From positions 1 through 64,000 of the forward strand of contig JAMYHL010000007.1 in the NCBI GenBank assembly GCA_025531455.1: a stretch of DNA of 64,000 bases, in the 5' to 3' direction. Made by a program: the position numbers and the translations under genes. Shown here in pieces: positions 49,001 to 59,240 of this stretch; positions within the stretch are counted from its first letter, which is position 1, and every line of letters starts with the position of its first letter. Below the pieces are notes generated by a model, which was given only the letters and a program-made list of their open reading frames with translations, did no database searches and was not told where the DNA came from. Source of the DNA: Apiotrichum sp. Y4204 (taxonomy: Eukaryota > Basidiomycota > Tremellomycetes > Trichosporonales > Trichosporonaceae).

Positions 49001-50198
49001 ATGTCACAACGCGTTGCTATCGTTACTGGGGCCGGAAGCGGGTTCGGTGCAGGGATTGCGCGGCGCTTTGTTGCCGCTGGGGTCGCTGTTGTGGTGGCCG
49101 ATATCGTAAGGGGGAGAAAAGTGGACGACATGCTGATCTCAGGTGGACAAGGCGGGTGAGGCCGTCGTGGCCGAACTCGAAGCCGCGGGTGGGAAGGCAA
49201 TCTACGTGCACTGTGCGTCTAGGTACCCAGGTCCTTCAACTACTGACGGTAGGCGACGTGACGCAGCGCAGCGACTGGGAAGCGTGCCTCTCAGCGGCGG
49301 AAAAGGCATTTGGGGGCGTGAATTTTGTGATCAACAACGCGGGCGCGACGTACAAGTCCAAGCCGGTCCTGGAAACCACCGACAAGGACTTTGACCTCTG
49401 CGTAGACGTCAACCTCCGCTCGGTGTTTCACAGCGTGCACGTCATGATCCCCGCCCTCCAGCGGACCCGGGAGAAGGGCGGTCCGGCCGTCGTCGTCAAT
49501 GTTGCGTCTACTGCTGGGATCATGGGGCGCCCGGGACTGACGTGGTATTGTGCGAGCAAGGCGGCGGTTATTAGTGTTACGAAGAATCTGTCGATCGAGT
49601 TTGGAGCGGACCAGATTGTGAGTTTCGACGTTGAGAGGGATATGATGGGAACACGGGAGATGTGGGAGGGAAACCTGCCCAAGCTGCTTTCCATTGCGCG
49701 TTATCCACAGAAGGGGAAAGGCTACCCTTGTGTGCCGTCTCATTCTCACCGTCTACATGAGACTCGAGCCGCACTCTAGAGCACTCTGCCATGATCCCCT
49801 AGATGGCACCCGCCGCGCCCACCGCTTTGCGCCAGCTGCCACTGACACCAGCGCTTCAACGCGATTTGCCCAGTGATAGGAAACACGGGCCTCAAGCACA
49901 TGTTCGTCGGCGAGCTCCCGGAGGAGGCGTTCCTCAAGACCATTCCGCTGGGCCGGTGCTCTGAGCCTGAGGGTAAGTGTATAAGGGTCGGGCAGCTGTG
50001 AGACCCCATCGTCTGGCCCAGCTTTGCCATGTCCTGAGTGCCATACTCTGCGGCCATCCGGCGTTGAATTGCGACCGTACACCCAATCGCCATCCGCTGA
50101 CTCCAGACATTGCGAATGCGACTGTTTTCCTGTGCTCGGACGAGGCGGCGTTCCTCACCGGCGTGGCTCTGCCCGTTGACGGAGGGCGATTGGCGTAG
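49001..50198 (+). CDS. Short-chain dehydrogenase/reductase (classical SDR)
   Basis: Five exons encode roughly 260 residues, a normal length for a classical SDR. The cofactor motif is VTGAGSGFGAGIA (TGxxxGxG). Next come NNAG (VINNAGATYKSKP), the catalytic Ser region VNVASTAGIMGR and the catalytic YxxxK in WYCASKAAVI. The C-terminus FLTGVALPVDGGRLA (stop TAG at 50196-50198) is typical of NAD(P)-dependent dehydrogenases that end with the VDGG motif. Joins were checked at the V|DKAGEA, VHC|DVTQ, DQI|RFNAICP and CSEPE|DIANA points. The intron at 49618-49851 is long (234 nt) for this window. The substrate is not evident. A strong C/G third-base preference matches neighbouring genes. Confidence 0.88.
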
Positions 50199-51691
50199 AC
50201 TGCGAGAAGAGGCGGAGGGAACTGCAGAAATACATGCTGGGACAAGGGTGAAAGTGTGAAGTAGAAGTGGATGCAATCCAACCCGCATCCCGATCGTTGC
50301 TTGTCCAGAATACCAGCCGCTGGGACAACACAATCTATACTGACCGAGTGGCCCTGTGTCTCGTCAGACCCTAGAAGTGTTGTCTGTAGGAGCTTCACAG
50401 TCCACAGGCACATTCTGAGTTACTCAAAAGTCAGGAATGGTGGGAATGAGTTGAGCGACACAGGTTTCCATTGTGCCGAGCCCAAGTTCTCTCAGGTCGC
50501 AATGGTGCCTCACGATAGGTAAGTTTTCGCAGTTGAGCAATGCGCTCTTCGTATTGTGGACGATCGGATCAGTAGATTCTGTAGAGTGGGGCGCCACAAG
50601 GGCGGGTCCTGAGCCTCGGAATCCTGTATTCTAGATCTGGCGGTTGTGTGACGCGCGGAGTCCCCACTTGTGCAGTCTAGTCCAATCTCCAGCGCACTGA
50701 AGCTCCTGGAGCTCGGGATCCACGTACTGTAGCTGCACGCACCGCGCCGCAGATTCCCGTCTTCGACCGACTCCGGGCCAATGTTGTTGTTGTTGAGGCT
50801 TTCTGCGCCGGGGGGGGTGAAAACTCGGAACGGAAAACGTTCTGGACCGGTGCTCAGTATTGCCTCGTGCCAGAGTGGTGCCCCGCCTGCCGGGCCCAAT
50901 GCCCCCCAAGACCCGAGTGAGATGGGATGCAGAGGCGGAGATGCAGTGGCGGAGGTTCCTGGAGACGAAGACATCCGGGGTGTTGCCGATCCTAGAGATA
51001 GTGAACCGGCGTGAAAGAGTAAGTACAAGAGCGCCACAAGGGAGCACGAGCGAGACGGGGTGCAGACGAGCTTGACGAGGCAGCCCACTGGCCACTGATT
51101 GAATGTTGCGACCACTTCACTGTTCATGGCCCTACTTATATGATATAGCCGGTGCGGAGCTGATTCCGACGGTCTCTTATAACAACAATAGCAAGGCGGG
51201 CTGGCGGATGTGGATGTGCATGTGGGCAGCGACCATATCCCAGCCGATCGGCAACAATGTGAGACGCTGCCATGTGGGATAGATAAGCCGTGGGCGGCGC
51301 CGAGATGCCGAGATTGGAAGGAGCGGCCGTGCGGCATTGGTCTCGGCAGGTAATCTGCCAGATTACGGGAAATTAATGATTGACTCTCGAGCTGGTTCAC
51401 GACTTACGACGACAAGGCACCTGTCACGCGCCGGCTCGTTCCTCGACAGCCGGCATGAAGAGCGGCCGCTGCATGGCGGAACTTGTCCCGTCCGCATATG
51501 TCGCCTACGAGAATGGCAATAAGGCAGGCCACTACTGTACTTTCTGCTCCTGCGCACTCAATCCGGACTCTAACCTTGTGCCTCCTTCCCCCCGGGACCA
51601 AGCAATCCCGGTCACAAGAATAGAATATATGGGAGCAGCTCATCGAGGGGGGTGGTAAGAGCACCCCCCGTATCCCCACATATCTACACCA
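50199..51691. other. Intergenic region
   Basis: About 1.5 kb upstream of the permease. A minus-strand open frame (50510-51400) is Ser/Cys-rich and has no recognised domain. The segment before 51692 is the permease promoter. No gene is called. Confidence 0.45.
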
Positions 51692-52438
51692 TGAGCACAG
51701 AGATCGAGAAGAGGGACACACACGCACCACCAGCGGTCGCCGGCGAGGGCACGCTGAAGCGTAACATTGGCGCGATCGGCATCATCGGCCTCGGCCTGTC
51801 CATCGTGAACGGCTGGGTTGCGATGAGCTCGACAATCGTCATCGGTCTTGGACAAGGTGGGACTCCCATCATCCTGTACGGCCAGATCGGGTGCAGCATC
51901 ATCAACGCGTTCCTCATCACCACCATTGCCGAGCTCTGTTCGGCCTACCCCACCGCCGGCGGACAGTATGTCTGGAGCGCAATCCTCTCGGGCAAGTCGA
52001 CATCAGACCGTGCAGCGCTCGAGGGCGACGAGGTCCGTCCATCAGCGGTCGAGAGCAAGTCTTCCAGCCGGCACCCTCTGGCGTTTATTGTCGGCTGGGC
52101 GACAATCTACGAGTGGATTGTAATTGTGGCGGCCGTGTCCATCATCTCCTCACAGGCAATCTTTGGCCTTGTTCAGACATTCCACCCCGAGTTTGAGGTG
52201 TCCCGCTGGATGGTCTTCCTCGTCATGCAGTTTATCAACACCAACTCGGCGATCGCCAACATCTTCTACGTCAACCGCATGTCGTGGATCGGCACGTTCT
52301 TCCTCTTCCTTTCCAACATTGTGTACCTCGTTATCATGATCACCTGCAGCGCATCGGCGCCGACCCACCAGCCGAGCTCATTTGTCTGGAACGGGTGGCA
52401 GAACGACATTGGATGGACCAACAAGTTTGTTGTCGCAG

Positions 52439-52443
52439 CTACT
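52439..52443. other. Left target-site duplication (CTACT)
   Basis: This is the five-base direct repeat CTACT immediately left of the LTR. The same five bases follow the right LTR at 59527-59531. A 5-bp duplication is standard for Ty3/gypsy integrases. Confidence 0.9.
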
Positions 52444-52729
52444 TGTCACTGCAGTACCTGGGTGTGCACGGCGCGACCTTAGGACAGTAGCGAATGGTGT
52501 AGTTCTAGCTAGGATGGTATAGACGCGATACATTCGCTACTGTAATCTACATGTACGAATGCTCTCTTATATACTGTGCGAACGCCAGCGTTCGCGCCTC
52601 GACAGCCTGCTCTCCGGCGGCCGTTCCTTAGTCATCCTTAGCTCCCATTGGTTGTCTTCCGAGAGCGGATGCCTGTGGTCCGTCCTCCGGAGGCATGCGT
52701 TCGGCACTACTCGGTGCAGGTCCGTGACA
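52444..52729 (-). repeat. Left LTR (3' LTR of the element)
   Basis: This 286-bp LTR is bounded by TGTCAC and GTGACA. It reads the same as the right copy over its whole length. On the minus strand it carries a TATATAAG box and a 13-bp inverted repeat. The polypurine tract lies immediately to its right. Confidence 0.95.
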
Positions 52730-52741
52730 TCCTCCCCCCTC
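52730..52741 (-). promoter_or_regulatory. Polypurine tract (plus-strand primer site)
   Basis: On the minus strand this reads GAGGGGGGAGGA and directly abuts the TGTCAC start of the element's 3' LTR. This is the expected place and composition of the RNase-H-resistant primer for plus-strand DNA synthesis. Confidence 0.85.
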
Positions 52742-53104
52742 AGGCCGGGCCGATGGTCCTGCATTCCGGGTCTCGAATGCGGGCGTTCTGGCTTGACGAA
52801 TGTGGGAGTTCGGGGCGCAGGGGCGCAGCTTGCGCCCCTCGAGCCTGGAACTTCGATTGCGTAATCGCCACGTTCGGCGATTGTCGTAACGCCGGGAGCC
52901 CCGCATGAGCCGTCCTCGAGGAAGGTGGCGACGGCGGACACAAGTGTTCTCGCGTGAGAACTGCAATCTTGACATTGTACTCCTCTCCATTCTCGACGTT
53001 CTCTTGCACGCCCGCGACCGCTCGCGAACCTCTCTTGCGCGCTCCTTCGTCCCTCGTTCTCCTTGCAGATCCGTTTCCTCCGTCGTCCCCGAACTACGCC
53101 CTCG
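52742..53104. other. Leader region of the antisense accessory gene
   Basis: This non-coding segment lies inside the element, upstream (plus strand) of the accessory gene. Its last 130 nt are pyrimidine-rich, like the leaders of host genes in this window. It ends with a CCTTGCAG acceptor-like motif about 35 nt before the ATG. A leader intron with a donor near 52950 (gtgagaac) is possible. No TATA box is seen here; the neighbouring LTR could supply promoter activity. Confidence 0.4.
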
Positions 53105-54013
53105 ATGGCGCCGAAGAAGAAGTCCGCGCGGGCCAGTGGTGGTGGTGAGGAGGAGAGGGGTTCGGACTCCGAATCCCTTCATTCGATCAACTCGGATGAC
53201 GTCGTTAAGCAGCCGAAGCAGCTCAAGGCTGCTGCCGAACAACGCCGTGCCGCCTATCGGTACAAGAACTTCGCTCGTGCGAAGGTCGTGCCCGCCAAGG
53301 ACAAGGCCCAGATTCTCAAGGATCTGGAGCAGCGTGCCGACGCCGCACTCAAGGGTTCGCGGGCGAAGTACTTCCTGCAGGTGGTGGAGCTTCTGGATTC
53401 GACTCCGGGAGCGCAATTAGTGGATGTCGAGGGTGAGTTATTCGGGGACGCGAACTCTAACCTTCTAGGGAACTGCGATAACTGCAAGGAGGGTTCGTGT
53501 GTCGTGGTCGCGCGTCCGTTCAGCGAGTCCGAGAAGGCCGAACTCAACGAGTCCGGAGCCCTCGAACTTGGTGGTCTCATCAAGAGCCTCAACCTTCGCG
53601 TGACGTCGCCATGCGTTCATTGCATCAAGAGTTCCATCGGATGTTCGGTTCGGCAGTCGTCGTACCGTCGTCGAGGCACCGTTGCGCTTAGTCCGGCTCA
53701 GTGGGACGCTGCCCAGGAGTTCGCCGACGCCGCTGCTCGGGCCGTTACGGGGCTCTACAACCTCGTCCCGAAGAGCCAGGTCGGCGCGGCGAAGGCGATA
53801 GCCCGCGAGTACCGTTTGGCGGCGGGTCGCTACCAGGACGTGGGTATTCGTGATGTCCGGACGCTGACGTTCTAGGTCCTCGGAACGCGTGTTGTGGAGA
53901 AGAAGTCCAAGAAACGCGCGGCCCGGACTCCGTCCCCCCTCCCCGAAGGTGTCGACGACTTGATCGAACTGATCAAGCTCGGCGAGCCTTCGAAGAAGAA
54001 GAAGCGCCACTAG
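53105..54013 (+). CDS. Antisense accessory gene of the retrotransposon: six-cysteine, basic-ended protein
   Basis: The gene lies on the strand opposite Gag-Pol and is convergent with it, with stop codons 225 nt apart. Exon 1 (53105-53839, 245 codons) starts MAPKKKSARASGGGEEE. An intron of 36 nt (53840-53875: gtgggt, then a GCTGAC branch site and TTCTAG acceptor) would remove an in-frame TAG. It joins in phase 0 to exon 2 (53876-54013), giving 290 residues. Without splicing the product stops after 256. Two cysteine clusters, C124-x2-C127-x4-C132 and C170-x2-C173-x6-C180, recall a zinc cluster with a stretched linker. Both ends are basic (PKKKSARA; final PSKKKKRH), resembling nuclear localisation signals. 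It is not Gag, Pol or an envelope protein, since no signal or membrane segment is present. Function is unknown; DNA or RNA binding is inference. Confidence 0.75.
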
Positions 54014-54237
54014 GCGAACGTTCTCTGCCGGTAGTGTCGAAAAAGACCGGCCGTGGACTCGCAGCAGTAGACCCGGGCCACGTATAACATCATCCGTCTT
54101 GCCCGAGGGTTAATTCCGGGCCCCGAATAGCAGCGTTCGGCGTTTTTGTAGAGTATTGTGTATAAGTCTCGCATGTATGGGTATGGTCGTGTATTCGTGG
54201 TATCTTTGAGTCAATTCGTCACCCGTGAGGGGGACTT

Positions 54238-57200
54238 CTAGTTGCCGGAGCGGCGAGGGCGGAGGCGCGAAAGCGGCGCCTTCGATTGCTCCGGAAGGAC
54301 GGGTTCGAGGACCCATCCTTTCCATCCGGGAGCCGTACGTGGCTTGGTGTTCGAGCGAACTCGGGGTTCTACCTTGTCCCGGATAGCAGCCCAATGGGGG
54401 TTCGAACACATCGTGTTCTCGGTTTCCCAACTGAATTCGGTGCCGCCTGGGCCTTCCCAGCGCACGCGGAACTGCTTCTGATCGCGTACCGTACGCCTCT
54501 GTACGACAGCCGCTGGGACTTTCGTCGTGTCAGCGAAGCCAGCCTCCTGCTGTTCTTCTTCCGGTTGCCCGGACGCCTCGTTCGAGTCGGCGCGGCCGTG
54601 GTACGGTTTGAGGAGTGAGACGTGAAACGTGTCGTGCGCACGTGTTCCGGCCGGGAGGTCGAGTCGGTACGTCACCGGATTGACAACCTTCGTAATGCGG
54701 TAAGGGCCTGCGAAACGGTCGGACAGCTTCTTCGAGGGCTGTAGCACCTTCAGGTTCTTGGTGCGAAGCAGCACTCGATCGTCGACTTCGAAGCTCTGGT
54801 CGCGATGCTTCGCGTTGTAGTGTCTGGCGTACCGGTCTCCCTGCTGTCGCATCGTCGAATGCAACAGTTCGTGGAGCGCCTCCAGGCGCCGCGCATGATC
54901 CTTAGCATTGAAGGGTGCGTCCATGTCCTTTGAACGGGCGTCGAACGCTGTCCTTCGTGGTTCGAATCCAGTGAGCGCTTGTAGAGGGGAGACTCCGGTG
55001 GTCGAATGCGCTGTACTGTTGTAGCAGAATTCTGCCTTTCGAAGGTGCGTCGTCCAGTTCGACTGGTCGGTAGAGCAATACGTGCGCAAGTACTGCTCCA
55101 AGTTCTTGTTCACACTCTCCGTCTGGCCGTCCGTCTGCGGGTGGAAGGCGGTGGACATACGGTGGTCGATCCCTAGGCTTCTAGCAGTCGATTGCCAGTG
55201 CAAGCTGGCGAACACCGAGCCCCGGTCCGTCACCAAGGTGGACGGGAGTCCCCAGCGCGTATACACGTGTTCGAGGAACAGAGACGACCATCCTTCGGCT
55301 GATAGGGTAGTGGTGGTCGGCACAAAGATCGCCATCTTCGTGAATCGATCCACTACCACTAGGATCGAATTGTAGCCGTCCGAGATCGGTAGCGGACCAA
55401 TGAAGTCTGCGGACAGGTGCTGGCAGGGTCGTAACGCCAGGGGGAGGGGCCGGAGAAGGCCGTTCGGCTTTCCGGGCGGTATCTTCGTCCTCTGGCAACG
55501 CGGGCACGAGCGCACGTATTCGGTGACTTCGTGACTCATGTTCGGCCACCAAAAGCGGACTTCTATGGATCGAAGTGTCCTGTTCGCGCCTGGGTGTCCG
55601 AACGCGGGGTCGTCATGGTAGGCCCGGATCACGGATGGACGGGCTTCGGGGCCGACGAAGAGTTGTTCGGCTCTGAACCACAGGCCGTTCAAAGATCGGA
55701 GGCCGTATTTCGCACGGGTCTGTTCGTCGGGCTCGCTTGCTAGGTTCAGGGTTGCGAGCAGCGAGTCCGCGACCATTGTTGTTGTGTTTTCGACACGACG
55801 GAGTTCGCAGCGAGGCTTGCTGAGTTCTTGTTTCGAAAGCCAAGGTCCGACAACATTGAACGGGTTGAGCTCAGCCGAAAGGGTCGTAGCCGTGGTGTCC
55901 GAAGGCTGGTGATCGGGCCGTCGGGAGAGGGCGTCCGGTTTCGTACTGATCTTCCCGGGCCGGTAGATGATTTCGTAAACGAATTCGCTCATGAATTCTA
56001 ACCAGCGCGCCTGGCGGCGCGTAAGGATCTTAGTCGTCGAGTAGAACTCTAAGCTTCGGTGGTCCGTATACACCTTGATCGGCTCTTGCGTACCTTCCAG
56101 GTAGTGTCGCCATGTTCGAAAGGCGTGTACGATTGCGAGGTACTCTTTATCGTGGGTCGGATAGTTGAGTTCGGCAGGTACCATCTTCCTTGACGCGAAC
56201 GCCACCGGGAGCCAGCCGCGCTCGTCCTTCTGGCTGAGGATGGCTCCGATCGCGTAGTCGGACGCGTCGGTTTCGACCATCGTAGGGTCCTCCGGCTTGT
56301 AATGGCGAACAACCTGGTTCGAGGCCATGATCCTCTTGACTTCGGCCCAGGCTGCCCGGATTCCGGGGGTGCAGACAAAGGTTCGCTTCTCGCCCTTTGT
56401 GGCTTCGATGAGCGGGATCGTAGCCTTCGTAAAGCCGGGAACTAGTGTCCGGTAGAAGTTTACCAGTCCCAGAAAGGATTGGACATCTCTGACGGATTTC
56501 GGCAGGGGCCATTCTTGGATGGCTCGAACCTTGTCTTCGTCCATCGAAACGCCTTCAGGCCTAATGTCGTACCCCAGGAACTGCACTCGATCGGTGAAGA
56601 ACTCGCACTTCTCTCCTTTGGCGTAGAGCTTGTTGTCGCGGAGTCGTTTGAGGACTTCGCGGCACGTACTCACGTGTTCGCGACGCGAAGACGTGAATAT
56701 TAAGATGTCGTCCAGGTACACGATCACACTGGTATCGAGCATGTCTCGAAAGATGTCGTTCATTAGGTGTTGGAAGGTAGCCGGTGCATTCGTCAGGCCG
56801 AACGGCATAACCAAGTATTCGAACAGGCCGAATCGAGTGCGGAAGGCTGTCTTCCATTCATCCCCCTCCTTGATGCGTACAAGGTTGTACGCCCCTCGGA
56901 GATCAATCTTCGAGTAGAACTTCTTTCCTTCGAGCTTGTCGATCAAGTCCCGGATCAAGGGGATCGGGTACCGGTTCTTGACTGTGATCGCGTTGAGGCG
57001 CCTGTAGTCTACGCAGAGTCGAAGGGAGCCGTCCTTTTTCTTAACGAAGAGGATCGGGGCCGCGGCCGGCGAGGTCGATGGCCGAATAAAGCCCTTCGCC
57101 AGGTGTTCGTCCAAGTACTCTCGTAAGGCCGCCTGTTCCGTAACCGATAGCGAATACAGTGGCCCGAAGGTGGTTTGTGCGCCTTCCAGTAGCCGAATAG

Positions 57201-59211
57201 AGTGATCGAAGCGCCCGTGTTCGGGAAGCTTGTCGGCTTCCTTCTTGGAGAACACGTCCTTAAAGTCCGCGAACTCCGGAGGGATTGTTGTGGCTTCGAG
57301 GATCTCTTGCTTGAGTTCGGCTCTCGAAACACGGAGTTCGGGCGGGTAGCGGGGCCGCATGGTACGGGCTTTCCAATCGATGTCCGGGTTTATCTTTTCT
57401 AGGAACGGAAGTCCCAGAATGATCTCCGGAGCCTTGCCTTCGAGGATCTCGAAGGCTCCTTCGTAGGGGTGAAACCCTTCGCCGAAGTTGACGGTGATTC
57501 TGGTGTGTCGGTCGAGGGGTGCCTCGGCCGCCGTAGCGAGACGTACGTTCTCCGGAGACGCCTTGTTCGTTACCCGGAGATTGGTCTTCTGTACCATTTG
57601 GGGCGTTACGAAGTTGCGGTTCGCGCCGCAGTCGATAAACGCACGAGTTTGGAAGAGTTCGCCCTTGTCACCGCGGAATTCGATCGGGATCGTGAACATG
57701 GGTGGCGTTGGGTGGTCTTCTTTGTGCGAAGTTGTAGGTTCGATGTGCGCATAAGCGCAACGGGGGCGCGGACCCTCGTCCTCGATGTCGATTGCCGTGA
57801 CTTCGAGTTCGGATTCGGAGTCGAACAGGATGGGGTCGTCCTCCCGCGGGAGGTCGCCCTCCGAGTCTGAGTCCAAGTATTCTTCTACTCGGGCCATCGC
57901 GATTCGGGGCGCGGGGGCCGCTGTTCGGTTTGGGTTGTTACGGCAGTTCGCCCAGCGGTGGTCTCCTGATCCGCAGCCGAGACACTTGCCTTCGGCACGC
58001 CATTTCTCCTTCTGGGCGAACGAAGGTCGCCCGGAAGAAGGGTGCCTTCCGGAAGTCGGACGTTGCTGTCCGCCGTGGGGACGGGCATCCTTCGGTTGGG
58101 AGGTTATCCTCGGAGTGTCGAACTGGCGGGTTCGACCGTGCCCTTGGTGCTCCGTTCGGATCTCTCGGAGTCGCTGTTCGATGGCGGTCGCTGCAGAAGC
58201 CAACGCCTTCGGCTTCTCGTAGACGCGCCCTTGTTTGATCAGCTCGTCCTTCAACTGGTCTCGGAGGCCGAGTTCGAACTGGTCGGTAAGCGCTCGTTCG
58301 TCCCAGAGCGTATACGGTGCCCAGGCAATAAACGCCGTATAGTATTCTTGCACCGAACGCGTGTGCCGAGTCCTTCGAATGTTGTATACGGCCTCGCGTT
58401 GCGCGTTCGCAGGGCCGAATTGTCCGAGGAGTTCGGCTGCGAACGAAGCCCAGTTGTCCCTCCATTCGGGGTTCCCGTAAGTGACTTCGGAGTGGTACCA
58501 TTGTTGAGCCTGGCCCCGAAGGAAGGTGGACGCCCACACGATCTTGTGGCGATCGTCTGCGAAGTGCCAAGGTTGAAGGTCGAATGCCGTCTCTACTTGT
58601 CCTAGAAACAGGGCTACCTTATTGGCTTCTCCGTTGAATTCGGAGGGTTTGTTCGGGGCGATCGGCTTACCGTGGAAGCGGTGGTCAGGGTCGACAGTCA
58701 GGGTTCGCTCCCTCGAAGGGAGGCGTTCGGGGGGCGTCTCCCTGAACTCGCTATCGTAACGCCGGGCGCCGTGCTGGCGAAGGCGGTCCTCATGAGGAGG
58801 GTCTTCGCGGTTTTCGTACTCAAGTTTTCGAATTGTAGTTTTCATGGTTTTCTGTTCTCGGACCATGTCGTCGAGGTTGTCTTGAACTCTCTCGAGTTTG
58901 GACAGTACGGCGAACATGGCTTCGTGTAGGTCGATGTTGTTTTTCGCTGGTCGTTCGTCGTCTTCGTTGTCGAAAAGCTGACTATCTTCCTCTAGGACGC
59001 TGTCGTCCTCATCAAGGTCTTCGTCCTCTCGGAGGCTCTCGTTCGGGGTCGCTCCCTGCGGTCCGGTGGGGGTACTAGGCCCATCCGGATGGGGAAGTTC
59101 GGTGGCCTGCCGAACCTCCATTTCGACTCCTTCGGTCCGAGTACTCGGGCCTTGGGAGCGTGTAACTCTGTCTGTTCGACCGGTCGGAAGCCGGTTGTTC
59201 GGGAGCGACAT
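54238..59211 (-). CDS. gag-pol: Gag-Pol polyprotein of a Ty3/gypsy chromovirus
   Basis: One uninterrupted frame of 1657 residues starts MSLPNNRLP at 59209-59211, 29 nt inside the right LTR. Gag comprises an acidic N-terminus, a short coiled coil (about 92-135), a capsid-like region (about 190-350) and a CCHC zinc knuckle (C410, C413, H418, C423). The aspartic protease has DCGA at 527-530, where most relatives have DSG. Reverse transcriptase spans about 690-885 with YLDD at 832-835. RNase H starts near 979 (ETDASDYAIGA). Integrase has H1199/H1206/C1236/C1239 and a catalytic triad D1269, D1329, E1365. A chromodomain-like segment (QFRVRWEGPGGTEFSWE, about 1566-1610) lies near the C-terminus and usually guides integration to heterochromatin marks. 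There is no frameshift or stop between gag and pol, so Gag excess must come from processing or decay, as in Tf1-type elements (inference). Confidence 0.96.
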   Translation of the reverse strand: MSLPNNRLPTGRTDRVTRSQGPSTRTEGVEMEVRQATELPHPDGPSTPTGPQGATPNESLREDEDLDEDDSVLEEDSQLFDNEDDERPAKNNIDLHEAMFAVLSKLERVQDNLDDMVREQKTMKTTIRKLEYENREDPPHEDRLRQHGARRYDSEFRETPPERLPSRERTLTVDPDHRFHGKPIAPNKPSEFNGEANKVALFLGQVETAFDLQPWHFADDRHKIVWASTFLRGQAQQWYHSEVTYGNPEWRDNWASFAAELLGQFGPANAQREAVYNIRRTRHTRSVQEYYTAFIAWAPYTLWDERALTDQFELGLRDQLKDELIKQGRVYEKPKALASAATAIEQRLREIRTEHQGHGRTRQFDTPRITSQPKDARPHGGQQRPTSGRHPSSGRPSFAQKEKWRAEGKCLGCGSGDHRWANCRNNPNRTAAPAPRIAMARVEEYLDSDSEGDLPREDDPILFDSESELEVTAIDIEDEGPRPRCAYAHIEPTTSHKEDHPTPPMFTIPIEFRGDKGELFQTRAFIDCGANRNFVTPQMVQKTNLRVTNKASPENVRLATAAEAPLDRHTRITVNFGEGFHPYEGAFEILEGKAPEIILGLPFLEKINPDIDWKARTMRPRYPPELRVSRAELKQEILEATTIPPEFADFKDVFSKKEADKLPEHGRFDHSIRLLEGAQTTFGPLYSLSVTEQAALREYLDEHLAKGFIRPSTSPAAAPILFVKKKDGSLRLCVDYRRLNAITVKNRYPIPLIRDLIDKLEGKKFYSKIDLRGAYNLVRIKEGDEWKTAFRTRFGLFEYLVMPFGLTNAPATFQHLMNDIFRDMLDTSVIVYLDDILIFTSSRREHVSTCREVLKRLRDNKLYAKGEKCEFFTDRVQFLGYDIRPEGVSMDEDKVRAIQEWPLPKSVRDVQSFLGLVNFYRTLVPGFTKATIPLIEATKGEKRTFVCTPGIRAAWAEVKRIMASNQVVRHYKPEDPTMVETDASDYAIGAILSQKDERGWLPVAFASRKMVPAELNYPTHDKEYLAIVHAFRTWRHYLEGTQEPIKVYTDHRSLEFYSTTKILTRRQARWLEFMSEFVYEIIYRPGKISTKPDALSRRPDHQPSDTTATTLSAELNPFNVVGPWLSKQELSKPRCELRRVENTTTMVADSLLATLNLASEPDEQTRAKYGLRSLNGLWFRAEQLFVGPEARPSVIRAYHDDPAFGHPGANRTLRSIEVRFWWPNMSHEVTEYVRSCPRCQRTKIPPGKPNGLLRPLPLALRPCQHLSADFIGPLPISDGYNSILVVVDRFTKMAIFVPTTTTLSAEGWSSLFLEHVYTRWGLPSTLVTDRGSVFASLHWQSTARSLGIDHRMSTAFHPQTDGQTESVNKNLEQYLRTYCSTDQSNWTTHLRKAEFCYNSTAHSTTGVSPLQALTGFEPRRTAFDARSKDMDAPFNAKDHARRLEALHELLHSTMRQQGDRYARHYNAKHRDQSFEVDDRVLLRTKNLKVLQPSKKLSDRFAGPYRITKVVNPVTYRLDLPAGTRAHDTFHVSLLKPYHGRADSNEASGQPEEEQQEAGFADTTKVPAAVVQRRTVRDQKQFRVRWEGPGGTEFSWETENTMCSNPHWAAIRDKVEPRVRSNTKPRTAPGWKGWVLEPVLPEQSKAPLSRLRPRRSGN

Positions 59212-59227
59212 CCTAAGGTGCGATTCT

Positions 59228-59238
59228 CGAATGTATCG
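59228..59238 (-). promoter_or_regulatory. Putative self-complementary primer-binding site
   Basis: On the element's sense (minus) strand, two bases (GA) follow the 5' LTR and then CGATACATTCG. This 11-mer is the exact reverse complement of CGAATGTATCG in the same strand of the LTR (59323-59333), where the mRNA is expected to begin. No TGG, the mark of a tRNA-primed site, is present. The arrangement matches Tf1-type self-priming, in which the mRNA 5' end folds back as primer. Confidence 0.65.
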
Positions 59239-59240
59239 TC

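Noticed and set aside
50510..51400. Open frame of 296 codons on the minus strand upstream of the permease
   Set aside because: No motif, low-complexity Ser/His/Cys content, no splice pattern, and it overlaps the likely permease promoter.
54110..54640. Extra short ORFs around the end of pol, considered as an envelope gene
   Set aside because: They are shadows of the Gag-Pol frame, and none has a signal peptide or membrane segment.
59212..59240. A tRNA-type primer-binding site next to the right LTR
   Set aside because: No TGG follows the LTR. A TTCGAGAATCGCACC stretch resembles a tRNA 3' half, but in sense, not antisense, orientation, so it cannot bind a tRNA primer.
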